Source of the DNA: Exiguobacterium sp. SL-9
Lineage (GTDB): Bacteria; Bacillota; Bacilli; Exiguobacteriales; Exiguobacteriaceae
Direction: 5' to 3'
DNA length: 64,000 bases
Assembly (NCBI RefSeq): GCF_004336985.1
Contig: NZ_SJUO01000002.1
Span: 558,001-622,000 of the forward strand
In this document: positions 1-8,324 of the stretch, in pieces
Position numbering within the stretch: position 1 is the first letter of the stretch
How the letters are laid out: every line of letters starts with the position of its first letter
Program-made: the position numbers and the translations under genes
Notes under the pieces: generated by a model
Told to the model about the DNA's origin: nothing
What the model saw: only the letters and a program-made list of their open reading frames with translations
The model's database searches: none

Positions 1-75
1 CTCGAGGTGAGGTCGATTCGACGAGATTTGGATCGCGGCCTGTGTCTGCCGCATCTCAAGCCGGGCGATATTCAT
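1..75 (-). CDS. yviE: YviE-like flagellar-locus protein, N-terminal fragment
   Basis: Only the first 25 codons lie in the window; the gene runs off the left edge. The visible peptide starts MNIARLEMRQTQAAIQISS and continues into an NRPHLE stretch. This resembles the start of the DUF6470 (YviE) family, which lies directly after flgL in Bacillus. The start is 3 bases after the flgL stop, so it is probably translated from the same transcript, although the ribosome binding site is weak. The function of the family is unknown. In Bacillus the next genes are fliW, csrA and hag. The identification rests on a short stretch plus gene order. Confidence 0.6.
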   Translation of the reverse strand, partial: MNIARLEMRQTQAAIQISSNRPHLE

Positions 76-78
76 CGC

Positions 79-1008
79 TTACCGGAGGAAGTCGAGGAGC
101 GTCGGCTGGATGATACGGGCGCCGGCCGATAATGCGGCCCGGTGCACCGTCTCGTGAGACTTGAGCTCCATGATGACTTTTTCGATGTCGATGTCTTCGT
201 TATCGGACATGATCGTCTTGGCGATAATCTCATGTTCTTGCAGGCGGTTGTCGACGAGTTCTAATCGGTTGGCACGGGCCCCGAGCTCGGCCCGCTCCGT
301 GATCAAGCTTTGGGCGATGACGTCGAGGTCAGCGAGCTCGTTCGAGAGTACTTCCCCGGTCGTGTTCGGGTCGGCCAGTTTCGAGACGAGGTCGTGGAGT
401 CCGGCGAACACGTCGCTCCCGAACACCGTCTCCGGTTGCATGTTCACTTGGACGGTGATGCCTTTCGATACTTCAAAGGCGACTTTCCCGCTTGCTGCCG
501 GTGCCCCGTCCGGGTAAATGCTGTTGACGTCCCCGTTCGGGTCGGCAAGGAACGCCTTCAAGGCGTCCATATCGACGAGTGGCTGATCCGTCTTCGTGCC
601 GTTGTAAATATATTTCTCGCCCGACTTCGCGTTTGCGAGCGAGCCAATGTGTTCAATCAACTGATTGACCTCACTTTGGATGATTTGACGTTGCGATGAC
701 TCGTACGTGTCGTTCGCTGCCTGCGTCGTCAGTTCGCGAATCCGTTTGACAGCTTCTGTCACTTCGTTCAAGGTCGAGTCGGTCAAGTCCATCCAGCTTG
801 TCGCCTCGCTGACGTTGCGGCGGAACTGGTCGACCTCGCGCACCTCGGTCCGATAGCGCATGCCCTGCATGGCGACGACCGGGTCCTGTGATGCCTTCTG
901 GATCCGCTTCCCGCTGATGAGTTGTTCTTGCACTTGGGCGAGCTTGTTATAACTGCTCGATAAGTGTTTCAAGTTTGTCTGTGTGAGCATCGTCTGTGTG
1001 ACTCGCAT
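79..1008 (-). CDS. flgL: Flagellar hook-associated protein 3 (hook-filament junction)
   Basis: Encodes 309 residues from the ATG at 1008; a TTG one codon earlier is also possible, but family members begin MRVTQ as here. FlgL is exported by the flagellar type III apparatus and forms the junction between FlgK and the filament. Visible evidence is the flagellin-like N-terminal helix region with SGKRIQKASQDP near residue 35, and a C-terminal coiled region ending ARIIQPTLLDFL, which matches the terminal D0 helix of flagellins and FlgL. The middle is variable. It is the fifth gene of a yvyF-flgM-flgN-flgK-flgL series and starts just after flgK ends. Confidence 0.95.
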   Translation of the reverse strand: MRVTQTMLTQTNLKHLSSSYNKLAQVQEQLISGKRIQKASQDPVVAMQGMRYRTEVREVDQFRRNVSEATSWMDLTDSTLNEVTEAVKRIRELTTQAANDTYESSQRQIIQSEVNQLIEHIGSLANAKSGEKYIYNGTKTDQPLVDMDALKAFLADPNGDVNSIYPDGAPAASGKVAFEVSKGITVQVNMQPETVFGSDVFAGLHDLVSKLADPNTTGEVLSNELADLDVIAQSLITERAELGARANRLELVDNRLQEHEIIAKTIMSDNEDIDIEKVIMELKSHETVHRAALSAGARIIQPTLLDFLR

Positions 1009-1014
1009 CAAGCA

Positions 1015-2508
1015 TTACCTCCCTACGACACCCATGCCGTTGATGATTTTGTCGAGCATCTCATCGACGGCCGTGATGTTGCGGGCCGCCGCGTTATAGG
1101 CGTGTTGATATTGAATCATCATTGTCATCTCTTCGTCGAGTGACACGGCGCTCACCGCTTGGCGGCGCTGGTCCGAGCTCGCCATGAGCGCGAACGTGCT
1201 CTTGGCGAGACGTCCGCTTTGATCGGCGGCGACGGCCATGTTCCCGATGACGTTCTGATAGTATTTACCGACCGACGTGTCTGTCTGGACCGACCCGTCA
1301 AAGCTGAGCGTGGCCGACTTCAAGTTCGCCAAAGCGAGTGCCCCGCTGCCATCCCCGATATTGCCGTCTTGTGACGCGGCAATCAAGTCGAGGTTGTTCA
1401 TGACGGCGTCGCTCACTTTGATTGTCGAGGCGCTAGCCGTCCCTTCGAAGAAGTTCGCTGTCCCGGCGTTGCCTTTGGCGTCCATATTGTTGCTGTGGGC
1501 CGTGTTGAACGCTGAAGCGAACTTGCCGGCCATCTCGTCCAAATCTTTCAACATCGTCGCGTACACACCGTTCACGCTGCCTGTTTCCGCCGTGTCCGTG
1601 CCGTACATTTCGACGAGCGCTTTCCATTTTCCGTTCGGCATCGTTGCGTGCGTGAGTGCCACGTCCGCCCCGCTCGCGTCAGTCATGTCGAGACCGTCGA
1701 ACGAACCGACCGTGCCATTGATTCCGTCGACGAGCTTATGGTCGACGCCATTGATGGAGACAATAATGTCGATGCGGCCTTCGGCAACTTTTTGTGAGTT
1801 CCCGCGTGACTCGCCGTTCGTATAGTCGACCGGGACGCGTGTGAAGTCCATGTATTGGGCGAGTTCGTCCATATAGCGGTCGCGCTCGTCATACAGTTCG
1901 TTCGGAAGCACGCCGAGCGGCTCTGCGTCGCCGATTTGGCGGTTGACTTGACTGATTTTTGTCATCAAGTCGTTCACTTTCTTGACGACGACGTCACCTT
2001 CTGAGGCTAGGTCAGCCTGTACTTTTTGGAGCGAGGACGACATGTAGTTGAACGTCTCCGCGAGCGTCATCGCCCGTTGGCGCACGACGCTTCGAGCGCC
2101 GGCGTCATCCGGGTTGACCGACAAGTCTTGGAGCGAGGCCCAGAACAAGTCGAGCGACTTCGCGAGGCCCGTCTCGGACGGTTCGTTGACGATGTCCTCC
2201 ATCCGGCCGAACGCCGCCTCTTTCGTCGCATAGTAGGCGTTCTTCACCGACTCGTCGCGGTATTGTTGGTCAATCATCAAATCGCGGATCCGCGCGAGCG
2301 TCTCGCCGCGGACACCTGTCCCGAACTGCCCGGCCTTCGTTCCCCCGAAGTTGACGCTGAGTTGTTCGGTCATGCCGAGCGACAAGCGTTGACGCGAGTA
2401 GCCCGGGTTCGAGGCGTTGGCAACGTTATTCCCCGTCGCCTGGAGCGCCCATTGGTGCGTCGTCAAACTACGGCGCGCCGTCTCTAATCCCATAAATGTT
2501 GAGCCCAT
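1015..2508 (-). CDS. flgK: Flagellar hook-associated protein 1
   Basis: Encodes 497 residues; the ATG at 2508 is 7 bases after a GGAGG. FlgK is the first hook-filament junction protein, added to the hook tip after export with the chaperone FlgN, which is encoded just upstream. The N terminus carries the rod/hook family signature (ALQATGNNVANASNPGYSRQ), and the C terminus carries the terminal helix seen in FlgK and FlgE, with MIQYQHAYNAAARNI and a DEMLDKIINGMG ending. Its length is usual for Bacilli (about 500). It lies 12 bases after flgN and immediately before flgL. Confidence 0.96.
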   Translation of the reverse strand: MGSTFMGLETARRSLTTHQWALQATGNNVANASNPGYSRQRLSLGMTEQLSVNFGGTKAGQFGTGVRGETLARIRDLMIDQQYRDESVKNAYYATKEAAFGRMEDIVNEPSETGLAKSLDLFWASLQDLSVNPDDAGARSVVRQRAMTLAETFNYMSSSLQKVQADLASEGDVVVKKVNDLMTKISQVNRQIGDAEPLGVLPNELYDERDRYMDELAQYMDFTRVPVDYTNGESRGNSQKVAEGRIDIIVSINGVDHKLVDGINGTVGSFDGLDMTDASGADVALTHATMPNGKWKALVEMYGTDTAETGSVNGVYATMLKDLDEMAGKFASAFNTAHSNNMDAKGNAGTANFFEGTASASTIKVSDAVMNNLDLIAASQDGNIGDGSGALALANLKSATLSFDGSVQTDTSVGKYYQNVIGNMAVAADQSGRLAKSTFALMASSDQRRQAVSAVSLDEEMTMMIQYQHAYNAAARNITAVDEMLDKIINGMGVVGR

Positions 2509-2520
2509 CAAACTTCCTCC

Positions 2521-2877
2521 TTATACATCCCGGCTGAACGAGCGCGTCTCGAGCGCCTGTTGACCGTATGTGAAATCATCTGCCTCTGGCAAAAGCATGT
2601 CCAAATGCCATTCGATATACCGGAGCGACTGTTCGAGCAAGACGGCGTTCAATTCGTTCTGCCGTTTCAGCTCGAAGACGACCGGTCGTAACGCTTCTTT
2701 CTCTTCATCGTCCAAATGATACGTTCCTTGAAGTCGTTCCGCTTCTTTTTGTTTGATTTGTCGGAGGAGCGTCGCCTCTTCCTTGACGAGCGCGCTGAAA
2801 GCGGGCATGTCGCCGTTGACGAGCAATCGTTCTTTTTCGTAAGCGAGTTCGAGCAAGCGTGTATGTAATGTGAGCAT
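2521..2877 (-). CDS. flgN: Flagellar export chaperone for FlgK and FlgL
   Basis: A 118-residue, highly charged, helical protein whose start is preceded by AAAGGAGAGA. FlgN proteins bind the C termini of FlgK and FlgL and keep them export-competent. Sequence identity of this family is low, so the call rests on length, predicted helical coiled character (leucines and charged residues from 1 to 95) and position between flgM and flgK. A strong rho-independent terminator ends only about 18 bases before its start codon, so its expression must depend on read-through from flgM. Confidence 0.85.
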   Translation of the reverse strand: MLTLHTRLLELAYEKERLLVNGDMPAFSALVKEEATLLRQIKQKEAERLQGTYHLDDEEKEALRPVVFELKRQNELNAVLLEQSLRYIEWHLDMLLPEADDFTYGQQALETRSFSRDV

Positions 2878-2894
2878 AAGTCTCTCCTTTGTCC

Positions 2895-2940
2895 AAAAAA
2901 AGAGCCGACTAAAGAAAGGGTGTCCCTTGTTTAGTCAGCT
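2895..2940 (-). terminator. Rho-independent terminator between flgM and flgN
   Basis: On the minus strand an 11-bp stem (AGCTGACTAAA with UUUAGUCGGCU, one G-U pair) is topped by an inner 5-bp AAGGG/CCCTT stem and followed by seven T. It lies downstream of flgM and upstream of flgN, inside what is otherwise a continuous flagellar operon. Confidence 0.85.
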
Positions 2941-2959
2941 TCCGTGCCATCATATTTAT

Positions 2960-2983
2960 GCGAAGGTCTCCCTCGGACCTCGC
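2960..2983 (-). promoter_or_regulatory. Leader hairpin downstream of flgM with an AGGGA loop
   Basis: The minus strand reads GCGA-GGTC, a seven-base loop CGAGGGA, then GACC-TTCGC, giving an eight-pair stem with one bulge. The loop shows the ANGGA core that CsrA recognises in hairpin loops. No T-run follows, so this is not a terminator. CsrA binding is an inference. Confidence 0.4.
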
Positions 2984-2989
2984 TTTCAT

Positions 2990-3241
2990 TCATCCTTGTA
3001 GAAAGCGTTTGGCGATCTCGCGCGCGTCCCGTGTATACGTCCCGGCGTTAATCTCCGCCTTCAAGGCATTGATTTTCTCCAGGCGCTCCGGGTGTTTCAC
3101 CGGTTCTTCAAACCGGGCGCGGGCTTCGGCCGATATCGATAGTTGGTCCGTTTGGCGTGTCAGCTCGGGCTTCGTCTCAGGTTGCGTTTTCTTCTCATAA
3201 GTGTTCGGTAAGTGTACCCACTTTGCAGAATCGATGCGCAT
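2990..3241 (-). CDS. flgM: Anti-sigma-D (sigma-28) factor
   Basis: An 83-residue protein. FlgM holds the flagellar sigma factor inactive until the hook is complete and is then exported. The C-terminal half contains the sigma-binding region, with a QLSISAEARARF segment, then helices with EKINALKAEINAGTY and a DAREIAKRFLQ ending; this matches FlgM proteins of Bacilli (a disordered N terminus followed by two short helices). It follows yvyF by 24 bases, and two RNA hairpins, one a strong terminator, follow it. Confidence 0.92.
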   Translation of the reverse strand: MRIDSAKWVHLPNTYEKKTQPETKPELTRQTDQLSISAEARARFEEPVKHPERLEKINALKAEINAGTYTRDAREIAKRFLQG

Positions 3242-3265
3242 ACGTGTCCCCCCTCTTCTCAGTTG

Positions 3266-3655
3266 TTAGTCCAAACGATAAGCGCGAACGCTTTGTTTCG
3301 TGGCGGTGGCTTGTAGCCCTTTCAGTTCTTGCTGCATGTCGGTCTGACAACCCGCGCATACCTTTCCTTGGTTCGTCGGATTGCCGCAACGGATGCAGGC
3401 GATGTTCAGTGACGGGTTGTCCTTGATGATCAGGCGTCCTTCATGGATGTATCGCGTGATATCAAGTTCGGAGACGTTCGTCGCTTCGACGAGAGCCCCG
3501 ATGGTCGTCTGTTTGTTAGTGGGTTCGCGGATGAAGTCCCGGACTTTCAAAAAGTTTTGGAAATCGACTTCCGCACAGGATGGGCAGTAAGGCGAGCGGC
3601 TTTGTTTCATGAACAGCCGACCGCACGTTTGACAAGTTGTTGCTTCCACAGTCAT
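3266..3655 (-). CDS. yvyF: Flagellar operon protein with two zinc ribbons
   Basis: A 129-residue soluble protein matching the YvyF family that stands between comFC and flgM in many Bacilli. It shows one zinc knuckle at the N terminus (CQTC and CPSC around residues 8 to 28) and one near residues 85 to 100 (CIRCG and CAGC). A middle segment, TTIGALVEATNVSELDITRY, resembles a helix-turn-helix of the MerR/SpoVT type. The exact role is not established; genetic position suggests a link to flagellar gene control. The AGAGGTGA before the start is close to the ATG. Confidence 0.88.
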   Translation of the reverse strand: MTVEATTCQTCGRLFMKQSRSPYCPSCAEVDFQNFLKVRDFIREPTNKQTTIGALVEATNVSELDITRYIHEGRLIIKDNPSLNIACIRCGNPTNQGKVCAGCQTDMQQELKGLQATATKQSVRAYRLD

Positions 3656-3668
3656 TCACCTCTGCCCT

Positions 3669-4337
3669 TTATATCGGACGCATTTTTGATTTGTTTAGCG
3701 TCCGGAACAGGCAAACGGCAGAAACTTGTTCCACCCCGGCCCGGCGCAAGATGAGTGCTGCTTGATGTAACGTCGTCCCGGTCGTATAGACATCGTCGAC
3801 GAGGACCATTTTGCCATAGCGTGGCAACTGCTGTACAGCGAACGGATTCGTACGGTGCCGCCTTTCTTCTTTCCCAAATTCACGCTGACTTGAAACCTCG
3901 GCTTTCACGAGCACTTGTTTCGTCGGCCCGATCATCCGGGCGAGCACCTCGGACTGATTGAAACGCCGCGTCCGCAACCGCTCCTCGCTGAGAGGGATCG
4001 GCACGTAGACGACACCTGGTTCTCGTAACTGTCGGAGTACCGAGCGCATCTGGTTGGCCAGGACGACGTCACCGCCGAACTTGTAGCGATGGAGCCAGTT
4101 CGCACCCGCCTCGTCATATGCATATAGCGAGTGGACGGTCAAATCGAGACCGAGGGCAAGCCAACGGACGCAATCGTCGCATGTCGCTTCGTCCTCGGTC
4201 GGATGACCGCAACGCGGGCAACCCGCGACGAGCGGCGTCAACCTCCCTTCACAGTCCGGGCAAACCCAGTCTCGTTTCAGGAGTGTCGCCGGGCTCCAGG
4301 GAATGATGAACGGTTTTCGGCAGACGAGACAGTTCAT
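3669..4337 (-). CDS. comFC: Competence-associated phosphoribosyltransferase-like protein ComFC
   Basis: 222 residues. ComFC proteins belong to the type I phosphoribosyltransferase fold and are needed for efficient transformation in Gram-positives, where they work with the helicase ComFA during single-strand DNA uptake. Visible are an N-terminal zinc-binding region (CLVC, CPDC, CPRCG, CDDC within the first 60 residues) and the PRPP-loop motif VLVDDVYTTGTT near residue 180. The ATG overlaps the comFA stop as ATGA, so translation is coupled. comFB, which lies between the two in B. subtilis, is missing. Confidence 0.93.
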   Translation of the reverse strand: MNCLVCRKPFIIPWSPATLLKRDWVCPDCEGRLTPLVAGCPRCGHPTEDEATCDDCVRWLALGLDLTVHSLYAYDEAGANWLHRYKFGGDVVLANQMRSVLRQLREPGVVYVPIPLSEERLRTRRFNQSEVLARMIGPTKQVLVKAEVSSQREFGKEERRHRTNPFAVQQLPRYGKMVLVDDVYTTGTTLHQAALILRRAGVEQVSAVCLFRTLNKSKMRPI

Positions 4338-5491
4338 CGTCGGTTCGCCTCCTGGATTGCCCGAATGGCCTGGTCTTGTCGGAACGTGCGCTCTTGATAG
4401 AAGAAGACGACGTCCCCGGTCGGCGCGACCGGTTTGCGTCCAGCCCGTCCGGCCATCTGAATGAGGGCGCGGGACGAGAACAAGGCATGGCTGCTGTCAA
4501 GGACGGCGACGTGCACCCCGGTCACCGTCATGCCTCGTTCCCAAATCGACGTCGCGAGCACGATCCCATCTGTCTGCGCCAGCCATTCGAGCGTGTCCGT
4601 CCGCTCATTGGTATCTGCCGAGACGGCCTTAAAGGTGAGACCGTTCGTTTCAAGCAGTTCTCCGTAGCGGACGAGGTCCGGTTTCGTCGGCACGAACAGC
4701 AAACGTGGGGACCCCTCGTATTGCCGACAGAAGTCCAGGATGGCTTGCCCCGTCTCACGCACGAGTCGCGGCACTGGTAAATCGTGGCCGTGATAGCGCC
4801 GGGACAGATGAACGGTCGGGAACCGGCGTTGCCAGACGGTCGGCGTCGCCGTCACGAACAAGAATAGGCCTTTGCCGGCCCGGCGGAGCGTCCACCAGAG
4901 CACGAGGTCGAAGGCGAACGGGAACGCGTCAGACTCATCGACGAGGACGTAATCGAACACATGTCGTAAATTCATGAGGAGCGGGGCCGTCGCGACGGTG
5001 ATCATCCCGATCGTGTCTTTGTCCCCGCCCCCGTAGCGCCGGGTGACCGGGATAGAGAAGGCGGCCTCGAGCCGGTCAGTCCATTCGATGGCGACGTCAC
5101 GGCGCGGCGAGACGATGAGGACACGCTTCCCTTCATTGACGACGCGCGCGATGACCGGGAACGTCATCTCTGTCTTCCCGGCACCGCAGACGGCGTAAAC
5201 GAGTCCGCTCGTCCGTGCTTCCCACCAATCGAGCAGTTGCCGGCTCACACGTCTTTGATCGGCCGACAGTTCGAACGGCATAACGAGTTCCGTCGATTCG
5301 ACCGGTGTCGTGACATCTTCTTCCTGAAGACGGTCACATTGACAGACACGACCGAGATGGAGGCAATTCCGGCAATAGCGGCACGCACCGTGGTGGCATG
5401 TGAATGAACGCGTGTCCGCACTTAGACAGCGCTGGCAGACGCCGAAGCGGATGGCAGGAGTTCCATTTGGTGACACGATGAGTTGGCCCAT
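4334..5491 (-). CDS. comFA: DNA-uptake ATPase/helicase ComFA
   Basis: 385 residues, a DEAD/DEAH-like superfamily 2 ATPase thought to drive single-stranded DNA through the ComEC channel. The N terminus has a cysteine-rich zinc finger (CQRC, CHHGAC, CRYC, CQC between about residues 18 and 52), required in ComFA proteins. It is followed by Walker A GAGKTE, the box II sequence VDESDAF (the D-E-S-D variant), a VTATPT motif III and the C-terminal QMAGRAGR motif VI. It is slightly short compared with B. subtilis ComFA (about 460), mostly at the N terminus. AAAAGGACTG precedes the start. Confidence 0.94.
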   Translation of the reverse strand: MGQLIVSPNGTPAIRFGVCQRCLSADTRSFTCHHGACRYCRNCLHLGRVCQCDRLQEEDVTTPVESTELVMPFELSADQRRVSRQLLDWWEARTSGLVYAVCGAGKTEMTFPVIARVVNEGKRVLIVSPRRDVAIEWTDRLEAAFSIPVTRRYGGGDKDTIGMITVATAPLLMNLRHVFDYVLVDESDAFPFAFDLVLWWTLRRAGKGLFLFVTATPTVWQRRFPTVHLSRRYHGHDLPVPRLVRETGQAILDFCRQYEGSPRLLFVPTKPDLVRYGELLETNGLTFKAVSADTNERTDTLEWLAQTDGIVLATSIWERGMTVTGVHVAVLDSSHALFSSRALIQMAGRAGRKPVAPTGDVVFFYQERTFRQDQAIRAIQEANRR

Positions 5492-5674
5492 AAGATCAGT
5501 CCTTTTTCTATTGACGCTAGCATATTACCATCACATCTACATGTCATGTTCGTTGATGGAACAGCGACGGATAACGATGGGATGTCCACTCATATCATGC
5601 TGTAGACCGAGGTGAAAGTTGAAACGATTGACTATACTGAAAATAGACCATTTATTGGAAACGAGGAGAAAATC

Positions 5675-6418
5675 ATGTTCAAACGACCCATCCACAACAT
5701 CTTGACCGGTTTAGGTATGCTCGGGGTCTTCTGCTTCGGATGGTGGTGCTGGTATGTCTTTGACGGGAGCGACAAAGCGGAGCAACGCGCAATCGAAGCA
5801 GCAGAGGAGTATGTTCACGTCACGTATCCGGACTTGTCGCTTCACGTAGCGGACGTCATGTACTTATCGCTATACGACCCAAAATATTATGTGACGATGA
5901 CTTCTCGTACAAGCACCGATACCGAGTTCGTGATACGAATCACCCGAAGCGGAAAAGTCGTCGATGACAGCTATGAAGAAGATGTCGTGTCAAAGGAACA
6001 CACACACCAACGCATCAGTGACGCTTATAACGCTGCTGTTCAACAGTTCATCGCACCAAGCTTTTCAGACCGCATCGATTTCATGGCTGAGCTCCCTCGT
6101 TCAACATGGAGCGACGATGTGGAACTAGGGGTTGATACGAATGACTTGCAAATCGATCAACCCGTCGACGTCGAGTTTTATGGGGCGCGCTACGGTCTCC
6201 TCTTCCTCCATGCGGAAGATCAATCCTATACCTTTGAAGAAGTGATGCGTTTACTGCGTGACGTGAAACGTGTCGCTGACGAGAACAGTGTTCCCTTCCA
6301 TGCCATCACGCTGCAAATCACGGTAGATGGCATCGAACGTTATGCGGAAGGGATTCAATATAGCGACCTCGACTCCCCTCATCTTTTAGCACGCCTAAAG
6401 CAACGTTTGAACGACTAA
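5675..6418 (+). CDS. Membrane-anchored protein of unknown function
   Basis: 247 residues from the ATG at 5675, which follows ACGAGGAGAAAATC; in-frame codons further upstream lack a ribosome binding site. A single hydrophobic helix at about residues 8 to 28 (LTGLGMLGVFCFGWWCW) should anchor an extracellular domain of about 220 acidic residues. That domain begins with a segment like the YfjL/PepSY-type fold (AAEEYVHVTYPDLSLHVADVMYLS). I do not recognise a named family. It stands alone, faces away from comFA and has its own terminator. Function unknown. Confidence 0.8.
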   Translation: MFKRPIHNILTGLGMLGVFCFGWWCWYVFDGSDKAEQRAIEAAEEYVHVTYPDLSLHVADVMYLSLYDPKYYVTMTSRTSTDTEFVIRITRSGKVVDDSYEEDVVSKEHTHQRISDAYNAAVQQFIAPSFSDRIDFMAELPRSTWSDDVELGVDTNDLQIDQPVDVEFYGARYGLLFLHAEDQSYTFEEVMRLLRDVKRVADENSVPFHAITLQITVDGIERYAEGIQYSDLDSPHLLARLKQRLND

Positions 6419-6451
6419 AAAGGTTCCTCCAACGACCCGGAGGAACCTTTT
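6417..6451. terminator. Bidirectional rho-independent terminator
   Basis: AAAAGGTTCCTCC and GGAGGAACCTTTT form a 13-bp stem with an 8-base loop directly after the stop codon of the gene ending at 6418. A and T runs on both sides allow function on both strands. Confidence 0.85.
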
Positions 6452-6513
6452 CTCTCACCCACCTTAGACGTTGATGTAGAGTAAATCCTATCCACATGTT
6501 CCTCGACAGGCTC

Positions 6514-6557
6514 GAGGGACACCTCTATTGGAACAATCCTCATTTTGAGAGTCCCTC
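6514..6557. repeat. Inverted repeat GAGGGAC...GTCCCTC
   Basis: Seven-base perfect arms separated by 30 bases, next to a smaller CTCGA/TCGAG pair at about 6502. There is no T-run and no obvious promoter. It lies in the 185-base spacer between two convergent genes, where I see no other signal. Confidence 0.3.
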
Positions 6558-6567
6558 ATTCGGCAAC

Positions 6568-6598
6568 TAAAAGGAGGCGCCCGCATGGAACGCCTCCT
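6568..6598 (-). terminator. Terminator of the treP-treA transcript
   Basis: The minus strand reads AGGAGGCG, an 11-base loop, CGCCTCCT, then TTTT, immediately after the treA stop codon. Confidence 0.8.
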
Positions 6599-6603
6599 GA
6601 CAC

Positions 6604-8238
6604 TCAATGTTGTTTGTAGAACATGATCGCCTCGTACGCCCGGAGCGACAGCGTCGTCCCGTCGAGCTGCGGCACGTCATAATTGTGGCTGACGACCTCG
6701 GCCTGTGTGAAACCTGCTGGGATCTCATACGTCGTCTCCGGTCCGTAGAAGTTCGCGATGACGAGCACTTCCTCGTCTGCCGTCTTCCGCGTGTACGCCC
6801 AGACGTCGAGTGCGTCCGGTGTGAGTAGCGTGTAGTCCCCGTCCGTCAAGACGTCGAGCTCTTTCCGGAGCGAGATCAAGTTCTTGTAGTGGTAGAACAC
6901 CGAGTTCGGGTCGTCGAGCGCCGTCTCGACGTTCACGTCAAGATAGTTGGATGCCACGTTGATCCACGGGGTCCCGCTCGTGAAGCCGGCGTGCGGCGTC
7001 GCGTCCCACTGCATCGGTGTCCGCGAGTTGTCGCGCGACTTCTGTTTGATGGCGGCCATCATGTCCTCATGCGACACACCCTGTTCACGCTTCAAGTTAT
7101 AGGCGTTGAGCGTCTCGATGTCACGATACTCGTCGAGCGAGTCGAAGCCCGGGTTCGTCATCCCAATCTCCTCGCCCTGATAAATGTATGGCGTCCCTTG
7201 GAGGCCATGGAGCACGGTCGCGAGCATCTTCGCGCTCTCGACGCGGTGGTCGGTGTCGTTGCCGAAGCGGCTGACGACGCGCGGCTGGTCGTGGTTGCAC
7301 CAGAAGATGGCGTTCCAGCCTTTGCCGTGCATCCCTTCCTGCCACGTCGACATGATGTCTTTCAGTTGCACGAAGTCGAACGGGGCGGCGACGAACTTCT
7401 CGCCGTTCGGGTAGTCGACTTTCAAGTGATGGAAGCTGAACGTCATGCTGAGCTCGCGCTCGTCCGGGCTCGAGTAACGGACGCAGTGGTCGAGCGTCGT
7501 CGACGACATCTCGCCAACCGTGATGACATCGTGGCCGTCGAACACCTCACGGTTCATCTCTTTCAAGTATTCATGGATGCGCGGTCCATCCGTGTAGAAC
7601 TTGCGGCCGTCCGAGTCGTCCTCCGGGAAGTCTTGCTGTTTCGAGATCAAGTTGATGACGTCAAGGCGGAACCCTTTGATGCCCTTGTCGCGCCAGAAGC
7701 GCATCATCTCATAGACGTCCTCGCGCATCTGCTCGTTCTCCCAGTTGAGGTCGGCCTGAGTCACGTCGAACAAGTGGAGATAATATTGGCCGCTCTTCTC
7801 GTCATACTTCCAGGCGTTGCCCCCGAACTTCGACTCCCAGTTCGTCGGTTCGTCGCGCCAGATGTAGTAGTCGCGATAGCGTTCGTCGCCGGCGAGCGAT
7901 TTTTGGAACCACTCATGCTCGGTCGACGAATGGTTGACGACGATGTCCATCATGAGGCCGATGCCGCGCGCCTCGGCCTCACGGACGAGCTCATCGAGGT
8001 CGTCCATCGTCCCATATGATGGGTCGATTGCGTAATAGTCGCTGACATCGTAGCCGTTATCATTTTGTGGTGACTTGTACACCGGCGTTATCCAAATGTA
8101 TTCGATGCCGAGCTCGGCCAAATAATCGAGTTTGGCCGTCACGCCTTTGATGGAGCCGGTGGCATTGCCTTCTGGGCTATAGAAGCTTTTCGGATAAATT
8201 TGATAAACGACAGATTTGCGCCAGTTTGATGGTGTCAT
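6604..8238 (-). CDS. treA: Trehalose-6-phosphate hydrolase (GH13)
   Basis: 544 residues. It should split trehalose 6-phosphate into glucose and glucose 6-phosphate in the cytoplasm. Catalytic residues of the alpha-amylase family are visible: Asp193 in GFRLDVINL, Glu243 in VGEM and the NHD at 315-317, together with the N-terminal VVYQIYPKSF and DIVVNHSS (near 100). By sequence alone it could be another oligo-1,6-glucosidase-type enzyme. The assignment to trehalose 6-phosphate rests on the upstream trehalose PTS gene treP and regulator treR. AAAAGGAG lies at correct spacing. Treated as an operon with treP, 86 bases upstream. Confidence 0.92.
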   Translation of the reverse strand: MTPSNWRKSVVYQIYPKSFYSPEGNATGSIKGVTAKLDYLAELGIEYIWITPVYKSPQNDNGYDVSDYYAIDPSYGTMDDLDELVREAEARGIGLMMDIVVNHSSTEHEWFQKSLAGDERYRDYYIWRDEPTNWESKFGGNAWKYDEKSGQYYLHLFDVTQADLNWENEQMREDVYEMMRFWRDKGIKGFRLDVINLISKQQDFPEDDSDGRKFYTDGPRIHEYLKEMNREVFDGHDVITVGEMSSTTLDHCVRYSSPDERELSMTFSFHHLKVDYPNGEKFVAAPFDFVQLKDIMSTWQEGMHGKGWNAIFWCNHDQPRVVSRFGNDTDHRVESAKMLATVLHGLQGTPYIYQGEEIGMTNPGFDSLDEYRDIETLNAYNLKREQGVSHEDMMAAIKQKSRDNSRTPMQWDATPHAGFTSGTPWINVASNYLDVNVETALDDPNSVFYHYKNLISLRKELDVLTDGDYTLLTPDALDVWAYTRKTADEEVLVIANFYGPETTYEIPAGFTQAEVVSHNYDVPQLDGTTLSLRAYEAIMFYKQH

Positions 8239-8280
8239 AGGTGTAATCTCCTTTTGTAAGAGTTTTCATTTGTACAGGAA

Positions 8281-8308
8281 AAGGGGAAGAACCTCCGTCC
8301 CTCCCCTT
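8281..8308 (-). promoter_or_regulatory. Intercistronic hairpin between treP and treA
   Basis: AAGGGGA and TCCCCTT form a 7-bp stem with a 14-base loop, followed on the minus strand by TTTTCC. The weak U tract suggests partial termination or RNA processing that sets the treP:treA ratio; this is an inference. Confidence 0.4.
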
Positions 8309-8324
8309 GTCAGTGATCTTCTTA

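Noticed and set aside
2878-2990. Cyclic di-GMP riboswitch before flgN
   Set aside because: The two hairpins do not show the conserved GEMM core sequences; they fit a terminator and a simple hairpin.
5492-5674. ComK box upstream of comFA
   Set aside because: No AAAA-N5-TTTT pairs with suitable spacing are visible.
6889-8019. Long plus-strand open frame opposite treA (376 codons)
   Set aside because: It is a shadow of the treA codon pattern; composition is rich in Arg and His, there is no ribosome binding site, and treA has all catalytic motifs.
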